DNA from: UBA8437 sp963582065
Lineage (GTDB): Bacteria; Planctomycetota; Planctomycetia; Planctomycetales; Planctomycetaceae
Reading direction: 5' to 3'
DNA length: 64,000 nucleotides
Assembly: GCA_963582065.1 (NCBI GenBank)
Contig: CAUZRQ010000005.1
Coordinates: 1 to 64,000, forward strand
Positions 1 to 8,760 of this stretch are shown here, one piece after another (positions within the stretch are counted from its first letter, which is position 1; each line of letters opens with the position of its first letter). Below the pieces are notes generated by a model. That model made no database searches. It was given only the letters and a program-made list of their open reading frames with translations, and had not been told where the DNA came from. The position numbers and the translations under genes were made by a program.

Positions 1-95
1 TTCGTTCCCGGTCAGTGGACCCGTTACTCGCGAGGTTCAACAGGGTGCCGCACTTTTCGACCGCCTCGACCCCCGGCGCACTTTTGGGCCGCCGT

Positions 96-977
96 TTACA
101 CATACGACCTGTTGTCTATAAAGACCCAGAATGCGGCATTGATCTCCTTGAATTTCCCCAACCGCTTGAATTCCGCTACCTTCTGGGCGTTGCGGCCGAG
201 TCGCTGATGGTCGCCTACGACATGTTTATTCGTGATCGCAAGGCCATCGTGCGAGACGATGAAGCAAGAGCCCCGAGACCCATTAAAGAGCTCATAGTAG
301 AATGCCTCGCCCTCGATGACCCGTTCGACGAGTTCTCCATCATCGTCCCGGTACAACCTCTGCTGTTCATCTTCGGAGAGGTTGTCCAATTCACTTTTCT
401 TACGGAGTATCGGGGGAAGTCCAAGTTGTTCGAAAGCATCTCCGTGCCGATCTATCCCCTTCCACCCACACACCACCATTCCGATGGCCCGTGTCAGGTG
501 CTGGCCCTCCTCAATCGACTCGATCGGATACCCATCAGTAGCTGGATCGTCTCCACCCTGTGGCTCGGCGCCTCCCGGACCCGTAATGCCAGGGCCGTTC
601 TCGGGCTCGATTATTTCGGGAGCCTGCTTGTCTCCCGAAAGTGCCGCGACGAGAACGACGACCAGCACCACGACGAGACCCGAAGCCCCGAGACCATAAG
701 CCAACCGCCGTCGTCGACTGGCCAGACCTGGGGGAATGGCTTTAGGCGAAGACGGCAGCGAAGGTGGACTGACAGGCTGGATCGGCGACCCACCCGACGG
801 TGGATTGGCCTTGGTTGGAACAGGTGGTTGAGTCGCGGGAAACTGGGTCGGCTTGATCCCGCCCGGCCTGGGAATGACAATCGCCTGCTGACATTCCACA
901 CACGTCAGCCGCGAACCCATCAGGCTCTCGGGCACGCGATAGGTTTTTCCGCAGGAGCAGGAAACCTGGATCGCCAC
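96..977 (-). CDS. Zinc-ribbon / membrane-anchored trypsin-like protease, C-terminally truncated
   Basis: The GTG start is supported by a GGAGAAG Shine-Dalgarno sequence about 8 nt upstream. The 293-aa product has an N-terminal MJ0042-like zinc ribbon (C7, C9, C26, C29), a Pro-rich linker, one strong transmembrane helix near residues 89-113 and an acidic Gly-rich linker. A trypsin-fold start follows: the segment before 'TNKHVV' places the catalytic His at about residue 252. The frame ends 41 residues later at a TAA, before any catalytic Asp or the usual GNSGGP-type Ser motif. None of the three minus-strand frames in the remaining 95 bases looks like protease. Intact relatives in planctomycetes would need roughly 120-150 more residues. 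It could be a decayed gene, or a truncated protein used for its zinc ribbon. The fold calls are by motif only. Confidence 0.6.
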   Translation of the reverse strand: MAIQVSCSCGKTYRVPESLMGSRLTCVECQQAIVIPRPGGIKPTQFPATQPPVPTKANPPSGGSPIQPVSPPSLPSSPKAIPPGLASRRRRLAYGLGASGLVVVLVVVLVAALSGDKQAPEIIEPENGPGITGPGGAEPQGGDDPATDGYPIESIEEGQHLTRAIGMVVCGWKGIDRHGDAFEQLGLPPILRKKSELDNLSEDEQQRLYRDDDGELVERVIEGEAFYYELFNGSRGSCFIVSHDGLAITNKHVVGDHQRLGRNAQKVAEFKRLGKFKEINAAFWVFIDNRSYV

Positions 978-1139
978 GGTACTTCTCCGAGGTTCGGACG
1001 AGGTAATTGAGCCGGACTGACGCGGGTCACTACATTGTGCTCCGCCGAAAACGTAACCACCAGCCTACCCCAACCGGAACTTCCACCTGTAGAGCTTTTT
1101 CGCCCACAACTCATTTCCCGACCGCCACTATCGGTGTTT

Positions 1140-1613
1140 CTAAGCTCCTACGACCTTGGCATCCTCGACGGCATCCAGGACCCTGGTCGTCCACTGCGTG
1201 TCGTGTGGATCCACGACGAGAACTTCGAAGTGATGCCGACGACCCTCGATCGCGACGCCGGGCAGATCGTCGACATGCAGATCGATGTTGAACAGCGACG
1301 GCAACTTGGTGGGAATGTTCCGCAACGGAATCTGCCGAACGGCCTGTTCGTGAATTCGCCGATTAATGACCTGTGAAACGCGGATGCCATAGCACCACAA
1401 CCACCACCGCACCGATCGTGGCGAACGGCCTGAGGTCGTGTAGATCGCCACCTCGTGACCCAGCGACTGAAGCCGACCAAGCAGGTCGACGGCCCCGCGG
1501 CGAAGCGGATCTCTCAGCCAGGACCGCAAGAACCAGGGGACCCGGTTTTTCTCCTGCAATTCGCTCGGCAAGTTGCAGACCAGCGTGTCGTCCAAGTCGA
1601 AGGAGATCTTCAT
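1140..1613 (-). CDS. HAD-superfamily phosphatase-like protein
   Basis: This small (157 aa) HAD-fold protein probably acts as a cytoplasmic phosphohydrolase of unknown substrate. Motif I is at the very N-terminus (DLDDTL, nucleophile D6, acid D8). Motif II is the Thr/Ser of 'YTTSGRS' near residue 60, and a motif IV-like 'HVDDLPG' lies near residue 115. The frame stays open upstream to 1721, but starting at 1613 puts motif I right at the N-terminus, as in this family; Met codons at 1625 and 1613 are both possible. It lacks a large cap insertion. It is read on the same strand as its neighbours but about 150 bp from the gene upstream, so its operon membership is unclear. Confidence 0.7.
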   Translation of the reverse strand: MKISFDLDDTLVCNLPSELQEKNRVPWFLRSWLRDPLRRGAVDLLGRLQSLGHEVAIYTTSGRSPRSVRWWLWCYGIRVSQVINRRIHEQAVRQIPLRNIPTKLPSLFNIDLHVDDLPGVAIEGRRHHFEVLVVDPHDTQWTTRVLDAVEDAKVVGA

Positions 1614-1763
1614 CGGCCCAACCATCGCTCCGGGGCTCTCGAAGAAGACCCTGCACAATTCGCGGCAGCGGCGTGGTATAGGGAGGTCCGGACGAACGGT
1701 CAACGCCTGTTGCCCGACCACCAGGCTACGGCCAAGTGACCCGGCTCCCCCCCGGCCACGTGA

Positions 1764-3341
1764 TCAGTCGATCCAGAAACTGAACAGCCGGGCCCGGGCC
1801 AGTTCGAACTTCAGCCGCGGCCGCACGGCTCGGGGCAGACTGGCTCCGCCTTTCCACGCCACCACCAGGTCGATTCCGTCACCGGTGATCACGTGGCAGT
1901 CGTCAAAACCGAATCCGGAAATCGGACGGTTGTCCTCTCCGACCAGTGCCGCCCGCAACCGGCCGCCCTTCTCGACCTGGGCATTGACGTGCAGGCGATC
2001 GCCCCGGAACGTCAACGGCCGCGTGGTCACCACGCCCGGCTTCTGGCCGCCGTTGATCGATACGAACCGGTCCCGCTTCAACGTCGCCAACCCCAGCGCG
2101 TAATCGGTCCGCTGCGAATCGGGCAGCGCCTTGTTGTTCGCCTCGATCTCGGTCGGCGCACCGAAGTAATAGACCCACACCTCCTCGCCCACCTCGAGCA
2201 CCGACACCGGCCTCATGATGCTGGCGTCCCACGTGTCGTGGCGATCGTTGAAACCCATGAACGGCTGGCCGGCGCCGACCCGGGTCCATGTCGTGCCGTC
2301 CCGGCTGCAGTCCAGTTCGACGTACGTCGCGTGACGCTTGCTGCGAGCCGGCACGAACATCCATCTCAGGCCCAGGTACTGGCCCTGGTAGAGAAAACCC
2401 CGGTGTCCGTAAATCTGGACATCCGATCGTCGTGCCATCATCGTCGGCGTCGCCCGGGTCCAGTGCACCAGGTCGTCGCTGAACATGATCCCACGGCCCC
2501 GCTCGGTACCCGGCGACACCACGAACTTCACGTCGCCGACATACCGTTTCTTCAGAGAATCCCACCAGAACCGGGTGGTGTCACCGATCCCGTTCTGAGG
2601 GACCCCGTACCCGCCGGTCAGGCTGGGAATCACCGGCCGCGACAGGTCGCCGGTCCAGCGGATTCCGTCCCGCGAATAATGCACGTAGTACCCCTCGCGG
2701 ACGGCCGGGTTCTTCCGCTCGACCAGCACCAGCGACTGGAACCGCCTGTTGGGGTCCGGCTCCTCCGGACGATGGAAGACCCCCTGCATCTGCCCGTAGG
2801 GGATCACCACGTTGTTGGGTCCGAGCAGGCCCTTGACGGTGTGCATTCCCAGTTCCGGCCGCTTCCAGTTCACCCCGTCATCGCTGACCGCGTAACTGTT
2901 GGCGAACCGGATCAACTGCCCGGTGGAAAGCGTCTGCCAGTCGTCCCACGAGACATACCAGGTGCGGAACCTGGGGGCGGTCTCGAATTGCAGCACCGTC
3001 TCGATCACCGCCTGATTCAACGGAGCCCGATCCGCCTTGAACACCGGGTTTTTCGGATGCCGCTTCGGCTGGTGGACCTGGCGGCTGACATTGTCGGCCC
3101 GGGCCAGCAGCATGTTGTCGAGGAACAACTGCCGCTCGGGTCCGATCCGCACGGCGATATCCTGCATGTCCAACGGGAACCTCACCCGCTCGTTGCCCAT
3201 CGCCCGCCACGCCGCCTTCAACCTGGCGATCTCGACCGGTTCATTCAGCGAACTGTCCAGGTAATCGGCCGCAATCGAGACGACCGGTACCGCGGCCACC
3301 AGCATGGCCGTCAACGTGAGCCTGGGCGTGGTCGGTTTCAT
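1764..3341 (-). CDS. Secreted glycosyl hydrolase-like five-bladed propeller protein
   Basis: The 525-aa protein has a Sec signal peptide (hydrophobic residues about 9-24, cleavage near SIAADY). The body reads like the GH32/GH43-type five-bladed beta-propeller proteins common in planctomycetes. It has a 'QLFLDNMLL' opening, then repeated 'DDGVNWKRP', 'SRDGIRWTG' and 'SDDLVHWTRA' blade motifs, and ends in a beta-sandwich-like domain (about 420-525). It probably binds or cleaves a glycan in the periplasm. I cannot assign the catalytic acids with certainty. Its ATG overlaps the stop of the upstream peptidase gene by four bases (ATGA), so the two are probably translated together. Confidence 0.65.
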   Translation of the reverse strand: MKPTTPRLTLTAMLVAAVPVVSIAADYLDSSLNEPVEIARLKAAWRAMGNERVRFPLDMQDIAVRIGPERQLFLDNMLLARADNVSRQVHQPKRHPKNPVFKADRAPLNQAVIETVLQFETAPRFRTWYVSWDDWQTLSTGQLIRFANSYAVSDDGVNWKRPELGMHTVKGLLGPNNVVIPYGQMQGVFHRPEEPDPNRRFQSLVLVERKNPAVREGYYVHYSRDGIRWTGDLSRPVIPSLTGGYGVPQNGIGDTTRFWWDSLKKRYVGDVKFVVSPGTERGRGIMFSDDLVHWTRATPTMMARRSDVQIYGHRGFLYQGQYLGLRWMFVPARSKRHATYVELDCSRDGTTWTRVGAGQPFMGFNDRHDTWDASIMRPVSVLEVGEEVWVYYFGAPTEIEANNKALPDSQRTDYALGLATLKRDRFVSINGGQKPGVVTTRPLTFRGDRLHVNAQVEKGGRLRAALVGEDNRPISGFGFDDCHVITGDGIDLVVAWKGGASLPRAVRPRLKFELARARLFSFWID

Positions 3342-4432
3342 TGCTGTCGATCCTTGTCATTGCGTCCTGTGAAGGAGGTGAGCACCGCATCCCAGGCGAG
3401 TCGTGTCGCCAGGTCGACAACCGCCCGGGTCTGCTTTCGGTCCGTGGCCGATCCGACCTCGCCGGTCGTCACCGCGTAGAGCACATCGCCGTCGATCAGC
3501 GCGTGAAAGGGCTGGATGGCGCGGGCCATCGACGTGTGGACCTGGCGAGAGATCTGGCTGAGTTCCCAGTCGCCGAGTTTCTGGTTGGTCACGACCACCG
3601 TCAACGTCGTGTTTCCCCTCGGTGTCGACTCACCACCATTGCCGACCGGGTCGTTGTAGATCCGCCGCCGACCGGTCTTGGGATCGAGATGGCCGCGGAC
3701 AACCCGTCCGCTGCGATCGACGATGGCACCGACCGAGTTGACCACGGTGAAGACACCGACCCGGACCGGACCCCGGCGACCGAACGCAGCTCCCTGTCCG
3801 GCCAGTTCGCGCTTCGCTGCCGGTTCGAGCCACTTGCCGCACGAGGCCGAGGCGCCGGCACCGTGGGCGCCCAGCGAGAAGCGGCCCGGCCGAGCCGCCT
3901 CCAGGGCAGCCTGCCCGAGTTCCCGGTCTGGATAGGTCGAGGTCGTGCGAACACCGAAGTCGTAGATGACCGCACCCGAGACCAGGGCGATGCGTTCCCA
4001 GTGCGTCGAGTAATCCTTCCGCTTCAGCAACCCGGTCGCCACGCCACCGACGGCTTCGAGGCCATAGAGCGAGCCGCCGGTCAGGCAAATGGCGTCAACC
4101 GGAGACGCCCCCCGTCGCATCGCGTCGGTCCAGAACGTCGCCGGCGAGCCGCCGCGGATGTCGACCACTCCGGTGGCCCGCTTCGGGAAATGAAACACCG
4201 TGCAACCGGTCGGCCCATCGGGATAGACCGCCGAACCGATCCGCACCCCCGGCAGATCAAACTTCAACACGTGGTCGCCCGGCGACGTGTCGATCTTCCG
4301 GGACGACCGCTCCGCGACCGCGTCGCGGGAACCCGCGGCAGCGGCCAACCCCATCCCACCGGCACCGGCACCGGCAACCGTCAACAACTCGCGACGAGAC
4401 AACAGTGCGCGGGAATCGGACGTGTTTGTCAT
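3338..4432 (-). CDS. P1-family (DmpA/NylC-type) self-processing peptidase, Tat-exported
   Basis: This 364-aa protein matches peptidase family S58/P1, whose members (DmpA aminopeptidase, NylC nylon-oligomer hydrolase) cut themselves to expose an N-terminal Thr or Ser nucleophile. The 'PRGNTTLTV' segment puts the expected scissile bond at Asn274/Thr275, matching the Asn-Thr site in NylC. A twin-arginine signal (SRREL plus a Gly/Ala-rich hydrophobic stretch, residues 12-34) indicates export of a folded protein. The start at 4432 is chosen over the longer frame from 4486 because a near-perfect Shine-Dalgarno sequence precedes it. The substrate is unknown. Its coupling with the propeller gene downstream hints at a joint role in extracellular polymer breakdown. 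Confidence 0.75.
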   Translation of the reverse strand: MTNTSDSRALLSRRELLTVAGAGAGGMGLAAAAGSRDAVAERSSRKIDTSPGDHVLKFDLPGVRIGSAVYPDGPTGCTVFHFPKRATGVVDIRGGSPATFWTDAMRRGASPVDAICLTGGSLYGLEAVGGVATGLLKRKDYSTHWERIALVSGAVIYDFGVRTTSTYPDRELGQAALEAARPGRFSLGAHGAGASASCGKWLEPAAKRELAGQGAAFGRRGPVRVGVFTVVNSVGAIVDRSGRVVRGHLDPKTGRRRIYNDPVGNGGESTPRGNTTLTVVVTNQKLGDWELSQISRQVHTSMARAIQPFHALIDGDVLYAVTTGEVGSATDRKQTRAVVDLATRLAWDAVLTSFTGRNDKDRQQ

Positions 4433-4439
4433 CAGAATT

Positions 4440-4450
4440 CCTCCCCTCCT
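4440..4450 (-). promoter_or_regulatory. Strong Shine-Dalgarno site of the P1 peptidase gene
   Basis: The minus strand reads AGGAGGGGAGG, ending 7 nt before the ATG at 4432. It is the strongest ribosome-binding site I noticed in the window and decides the start of the peptidase gene, leaving the upstream in-frame codons to 4486 untranslated. Confidence 0.7.
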
Positions 4451-4489
4451 GCAATGCCAGGCCCCGACAAGGCAGCCGGGAAACAACCT

Positions 4490-6001
4490 CTAGGCAAGCA
4501 GCTCGTGAACCACACGGGCTTCGAACACCGAGGTCAGCTTCTCGTCCAACCCGTTGTGTTCGAAGAACAACTCGTCGTGGTGCATCCCCAGCAGGTGCAA
4601 CAGCGTGGCGTGGAAGTCGGTGACACTGACCCGGTTCTCGACCGCCTCGTACCCGAGTTCGTCGGTGGCCCCGTAGACGCTGCCCGCCTTGACGCCTCCC
4701 CCGGCCAACCAGACCGAGAACCCTCGCGGGTTGTGATCGCGACCGGCCGTCGACAGGTTCTTCTTGTCGGGCAGCTGGGCGATCGGCATCCGTCCGAATT
4801 CTCCACCCCAGACGACCAGGGTGTCTTCGAGCAGCCCCCGCTGCCTGAGGTCCTTCAACAGCGCGGCGATCGGCTGATCGGTTCGGCCGCAGCACTTCTT
4901 CAGCCCGGCGACAATGCCGCTGTGATTGTCCCAGATCTGCCGCTGCGTGCAGATCTGCACGAACCGCACTCCCCGCTCGACCAGCCGCCTGGCCATCAGG
5001 CAGCGGCGGGCGTAGTTGTCGGTCGTCTTGTTGTCGACACCGTAGGCATCGAGCGTCTGCTTGGATTCCTGCGAGAGATCCAGTGCATCGGTCGCCTCGA
5101 GCTGCATGCGGGCGGCCAAGTTGTAGCTGGCGATACGGGCATCCAGCTGAAGGTGGCCGGGTCGCCGGCGTCGGTGGATGCGATCGAGCCGTTTCAGCAG
5201 GTCCCGCTCGACGGACAGGACCCCGGTCGGCTGGGGCACCTCGCGCGACAGGTTCAGCAGCGGGGCACCCCGCGTCCTCAGCGGTGTCCCCTGGTAGACC
5301 GGCGGCAGCAGGCCGTTGTGCCAGTTCTGCGCGCCGTTGACCGGCGGGCTGCCCTCGGCGGCCAGCGCAACAAACGCGGGCAGGTTCTGGTTCTCGGTCC
5401 CCAGCCCGTACACGACCCACGATCCGAACGAGGGCAGCCCCTGGATCAGGCGGCCCGACTGGTACTTGAAGATCGCCGGTTCGTGGTTGGGATGCGTCGT
5501 GTGCATCGACCGCACCACGGCCAGCTCGTCGGCAACGGTGCCCAGGTGGGGCATCAGTTCGGAGATCTCCAGGCCCGATTCGCCGTGCCGTCGGAATCGC
5601 CACGGGCTGCGGAACAACTTCCCGGCCTGTTCGGGCCCCGTCAGATCGGCAGCCACCTTGTCGAAATACCCCTCGCCGTGCAGTCGGTCGAGCTTCGGCT
5701 TGGGATCCAGCAGGTCCATCTGGCTGGGGCCACCCTGCATGAACAGCTGGATGACGGCCTTGGCCCGGGGACGACTGGGCGGATCCTTGGGCGTCACGTC
5801 GTAGACGCCCAGTCTCTGCTGAGCAACCGATTCCTCGGCCAACAGCCCCGAGCCGCCAAACAGGTCTCGCGAGAACAGCCAGGCCAGGGCCGTGCCGCCC
5901 AGCCCGTCACCCATCCGGTCGAAGAACCGGCGGCGGTCGAGGCGGCCGGGGACGTCGACCGGCGAGGCGATGGTTCGGGGAGAGTGGAATGCGAGTGGCA
6001 T
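4490..6001 (-). CDS. DUF1501 protein (sulfatase/alkaline-phosphatase-like fold)
   Basis: The 503-aa protein belongs to DUF1501 (PF07394), a family related in fold to sulfatases and very expanded in planctomycetes; its biochemical role is not established. Visible family motifs are 'GGPSQMDLLDPKP' near residue 90, the 'QIWDNHSG' motif, 'WGGEFGRMP' near residue 398 and 'GRDHNPRGF' shortly after. It has a twin-arginine-like start (DRRRFF followed by a Gly-rich stretch, residues 22-45), so export by Tat is likely. It follows the cytochrome/DUF1549 gene by 26 bp and precedes the peptidase gene by 57 bp, suggesting one operon. Confidence 0.85.
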   Translation of the reverse strand: MPLAFHSPRTIASPVDVPGRLDRRRFFDRMGDGLGGTALAWLFSRDLFGGSGLLAEESVAQQRLGVYDVTPKDPPSRPRAKAVIQLFMQGGPSQMDLLDPKPKLDRLHGEGYFDKVAADLTGPEQAGKLFRSPWRFRRHGESGLEISELMPHLGTVADELAVVRSMHTTHPNHEPAIFKYQSGRLIQGLPSFGSWVVYGLGTENQNLPAFVALAAEGSPPVNGAQNWHNGLLPPVYQGTPLRTRGAPLLNLSREVPQPTGVLSVERDLLKRLDRIHRRRRPGHLQLDARIASYNLAARMQLEATDALDLSQESKQTLDAYGVDNKTTDNYARRCLMARRLVERGVRFVQICTQRQIWDNHSGIVAGLKKCCGRTDQPIAALLKDLRQRGLLEDTLVVWGGEFGRMPIAQLPDKKNLSTAGRDHNPRGFSVWLAGGGVKAGSVYGATDELGYEAVENRVSVTDFHATLLHLLGMHHDELFFEHNGLDEKLTSVFEARVVHELLA

Positions 6002-6027
6002 GAGGACCTGGTCCGGGGACGATGGCG

Positions 6028-8613
6028 TCAGTCGATGTAGAGGAAGGCGGCCGAGTTGATCAGGGCGTGACAGTAGGAGGCGAGTGCCCGACGGTCGGCG
6101 GGGGCACCCTTGTTGGGCCGACCCGCCTTGGCCTCGGCCGCAAGATGAATGGTCCAGTGTTGCCGGAGCAATTCGAGTGCCGTGAGGCCGGCCTCGAGCT
6201 CCTCCTCAGCCGGTTGGCGACTGAACGCCACCAGGTGAGCTCGCCGGACCTGGGACTCGATCCCCGCTCCCGTCTCGCGTTCGACCCGCTCGGCAAACGA
6301 CCCCGCCAGCTGGTCGATCGTCGCGTTGTTCATCAGGAACAACGCCTGAAGGGCCACGGTCGATTCGGGCCGCTGGATGCAGTTGGGCGTCATGCTGGGC
6401 AGATCGAATGTCGAGAGGAACGTGGGAAATTCCTTCCGCCGCTGCCTCAGGTAGACACTCCGTCGCCACCCCGCTCCGACCGGCTTGGCTGTGACCAGGC
6501 CGTCCTTGCGGACGTTGACCGGATCGGCCGGGCCGAACTGCGTGTTGTTCAGACGATCGGCAACCCACAACGCCGTGTCGCGAACCAGCTCGGCCTCCAT
6601 CCGCTTCAGCGGCATCCTCGAAATCCATTCGTTGAGCGGATCACGCCGCTGTGATTCGGACGGGCCGCTGCCGGGATCGACGGCCGAAGAGACCTGGCAG
6701 TAGGTGGTCGAGAGCATCATCAGCCGGTGCATCGCCTTGACGCTCCAGCCACCGGCGACGAATTCGCCGGCCAGCCAGTCGAGCAGTTTCGGGTGGGTGG
6801 GATCGTCTCCGATCTGTCCGAAGTTGCCCAGCGACGCGACCAGGCCGTGGCCAAAGTGGTGTTTCCAGATCCGGTTGACCATCACCCGCGAGGTCAACGG
6901 ATGATCCGGCTGCACGACCCAGCGAGCCAGGGCCAGGCGACGTCCGGTCTGGGTAGCTCCCTTCCAGGGGGGCCGGACGACAAAGGGCACCCGGGGATTG
7001 CTGAGCACCGCGGGAACACCGGGTGAGACGGGGCGGCCCGGGTTGTCGTGGTCGCCCCGGATCAGGATGTAGGTCGGCGACGGAGTGCCGCGGTCCCACA
7101 GGGCCTGGATCGCCTGGGCCGGGGGCCGCTGCGATTCCAGCTTCTTCACCCGGTTCAACAGCGGATCGGCGAACGCCTTGAACACCTTGTTGCTCTTCAG
7201 CAGGTGGGCGATCAACTTGTCCCGGGCGAGCTTCTTCTCCTTCTCGGGAAGCGTCTTCCGCAGCCGCTCGGCCTCGACGTTGACCTTGTGCTGCACGTTG
7301 TTGATCTCGACCTGCAAACGATCGTTCTCGGCCGTGTCCTCGGCCGTGACGATGTTCAACCGCCGGATGCCGAACTTGTACTTCTTCTCCGAGCCCCCGA
7401 CCGGTTTCAACCAGTCGTTCTCGTCGAAGGCCCCCTTGAAGATCGCCGCCAGCCGGTAGTAGTCGCGCTGCGGGATCGGGTCGTACTTGTGGTCGTGACA
7501 CCTTGCGCACTTGACGGTCAGTCCCAGCACGACGGTGCTGAACACGTCGATCTGGTCGGCGATGACGTCGAGTCGATCCGAGATGAACGCGACCTCGCGT
7601 TCGCTGGTGCTGTCGGGAGCCATCCTCATGAAGCCCGTCGCCACCAGGTTCTCGTAGATCTCCTGGCTGATCCGCTTCGCGTTGGCGTAGTCGACCAGTT
7701 CATCACCGGCGAGTTGTTCCACCAGGAAGCGGTCGTAGGGCCTGTCGCCGTTGAAGGCGCGGATCACGTAGTCGCGGTACCGCCACGCGTAGGGCCGCAT
7801 GTGGTCGGCCTCCAGCTTGCCGCCGAACGAATCGGCATAACCGACCACGTCGAGCCAGTGACGGCCCCAGCGTTCGCCGTATCGGGGCGAGGCGAGCAGC
7901 CGGTCGACCAGGCGGGCGAACGCTCCGGGACGATCATCGTCGAGAAACCGCTGCAGCTCCGCCGGTGACGGCGGCAATCCGTGCAGGTCGAAGAAAGCCC
8001 GTCGAGCCAGGGTGGCTGGATCGGCAGCCGGCGAGAACTTCAACCCCGCCTCCTCGAGCCGATTCGCCACGAACGCATCGATCGGGTTCACGATCGAGTT
8101 GACCGGCGACTTCGGGACGGCGATGTGACCCGGAGCCTGGAAGGCCCAGTAGCCGCGGTCGTCGTCGTCGACCAGCGGGTCATCGGCCGTACCGGCCGTC
8201 TCGGCGGGCAGCTTGACCTCCGGTGCCCCCGCCTTGATCCACCGCTCGAGCCGTCCGATGTCACGGGCCGGCACCGGCCTGGTGCCGGTGTTGAGCAGGT
8301 TCTCCTTGGGCGGCATCTGCCCGGCATGGATCCGCTTGATCAACAGGCTGGCCCGGGGCTTGCCGAGCACGATCACCGGTCCCGACTTGCCGCCTTTCAA
8401 CAGCGACTTGCGATCCAGCAGGCTCAGGCCCCCCTCCTGGTGGTGCCGCCCGTGGCAGACCGTGCAATGCCGCAGCAGGATCGCCTGGACGTCGTGCTGC
8501 GTGACCGCCGGATCGGATCCCGGCTCGGCATCCGCTTCCACCGCCGCCAGGCCAATCCACAACCCGACGACTATCGGCAGCATCGTCAATCGAGACAGCA
8601 CGCACGACGACAC
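6028..8613 (-). CDS. PSCyt1-DUF1549-DUF1553 planctomycete cytochrome-type protein
   Basis: The 861-aa secreted protein has the classic planctomycete order: signal peptide (about 12-28), PSCyt1 domain with haem-c motif CTVCH (C50, C53, H54), DUF1549 ending in 'CARCHDHKYDP', and DUF1553 in the C-terminal third ('ALARWVVQPDHPLTSRVMVNRIW'-type region and 'RMEAEL'). The single CxxCH near the N-terminus should bind one covalent haem; the later CARCH may or may not bind another. The function of the family is unproven; redox or carbohydrate roles are proposed. A start at Met11 (8583) is also possible. A TATAAT lies upstream at 8649-8654. It is followed closely by a DUF1501 gene, the recurrent partner. 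Confidence 0.85.
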   Translation of the reverse strand: MSSCVLSRLTMLPIVVGLWIGLAAVEADAEPGSDPAVTQHDVQAILLRHCTVCHGRHHQEGGLSLLDRKSLLKGGKSGPVIVLGKPRASLLIKRIHAGQMPPKENLLNTGTRPVPARDIGRLERWIKAGAPEVKLPAETAGTADDPLVDDDDRGYWAFQAPGHIAVPKSPVNSIVNPIDAFVANRLEEAGLKFSPAADPATLARRAFFDLHGLPPSPAELQRFLDDDRPGAFARLVDRLLASPRYGERWGRHWLDVVGYADSFGGKLEADHMRPYAWRYRDYVIRAFNGDRPYDRFLVEQLAGDELVDYANAKRISQEIYENLVATGFMRMAPDSTSEREVAFISDRLDVIADQIDVFSTVVLGLTVKCARCHDHKYDPIPQRDYYRLAAIFKGAFDENDWLKPVGGSEKKYKFGIRRLNIVTAEDTAENDRLQVEINNVQHKVNVEAERLRKTLPEKEKKLARDKLIAHLLKSNKVFKAFADPLLNRVKKLESQRPPAQAIQALWDRGTPSPTYILIRGDHDNPGRPVSPGVPAVLSNPRVPFVVRPPWKGATQTGRRLALARWVVQPDHPLTSRVMVNRIWKHHFGHGLVASLGNFGQIGDDPTHPKLLDWLAGEFVAGGWSVKAMHRLMMLSTTYCQVSSAVDPGSGPSESQRRDPLNEWISRMPLKRMEAELVRDTALWVADRLNNTQFGPADPVNVRKDGLVTAKPVGAGWRRSVYLRQRRKEFPTFLSTFDLPSMTPNCIQRPESTVALQALFLMNNATIDQLAGSFAERVERETGAGIESQVRRAHLVAFSRQPAEEELEAGLTALELLRQHWTIHLAAEAKAGRPNKGAPADRRALASYCHALINSAAFLYID

Positions 8614-8648
8614 GAGTCGGCCCCCGAGGGAAATAGAAGACAGGCTGC

Positions 8649-8654
8649 ATTATA
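8649..8654 (-). promoter_or_regulatory. Candidate -10 element of the 8613-to-1764 operon
   Basis: The minus strand has a perfect TATAAT about 35 bp upstream of the start codon at 8613. I see no good -35 hexamer at 16-18 bp, so this is a candidate only. Transcription from it would run through the cytochrome, DUF1501, peptidase and propeller genes. Confidence 0.35.
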
Positions 8655-8760
8655 ACCAATGCCCCGCCAGGTTGACCGCCAAGGGCTCAGGCCGGGGCAT
8701 CGCCTTGCACCAGCCCCTCCCGGGTGGGACCATGAATCCTCTCGCCGCTCGGTCACCTTC

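Noticed and set aside
1893..3479. A long plus-strand frame opposite the secreted propeller gene
   Set aside because: Low-complexity Arg/His/Pro composition and no start signal; it is a shadow of the minus-strand gene.
3341..6040. A 2.7-kb open frame on the plus strand, antisense to the peptidase and DUF1501 genes
   Set aside because: Its translation is Arg/Gln/Pro/His-rich with no domains; such long antisense frames are expected opposite high-GC coding sequence. The minus-strand genes have clear families.
7488..7504. The second CxxCH (CARCHDHK-type) motif of the DUF1549 proteins as a second haem site
   Set aside because: The motif is a conserved part of the family, but whether it binds haem is not established and I see nothing to decide it; I did not count it as a haem site.
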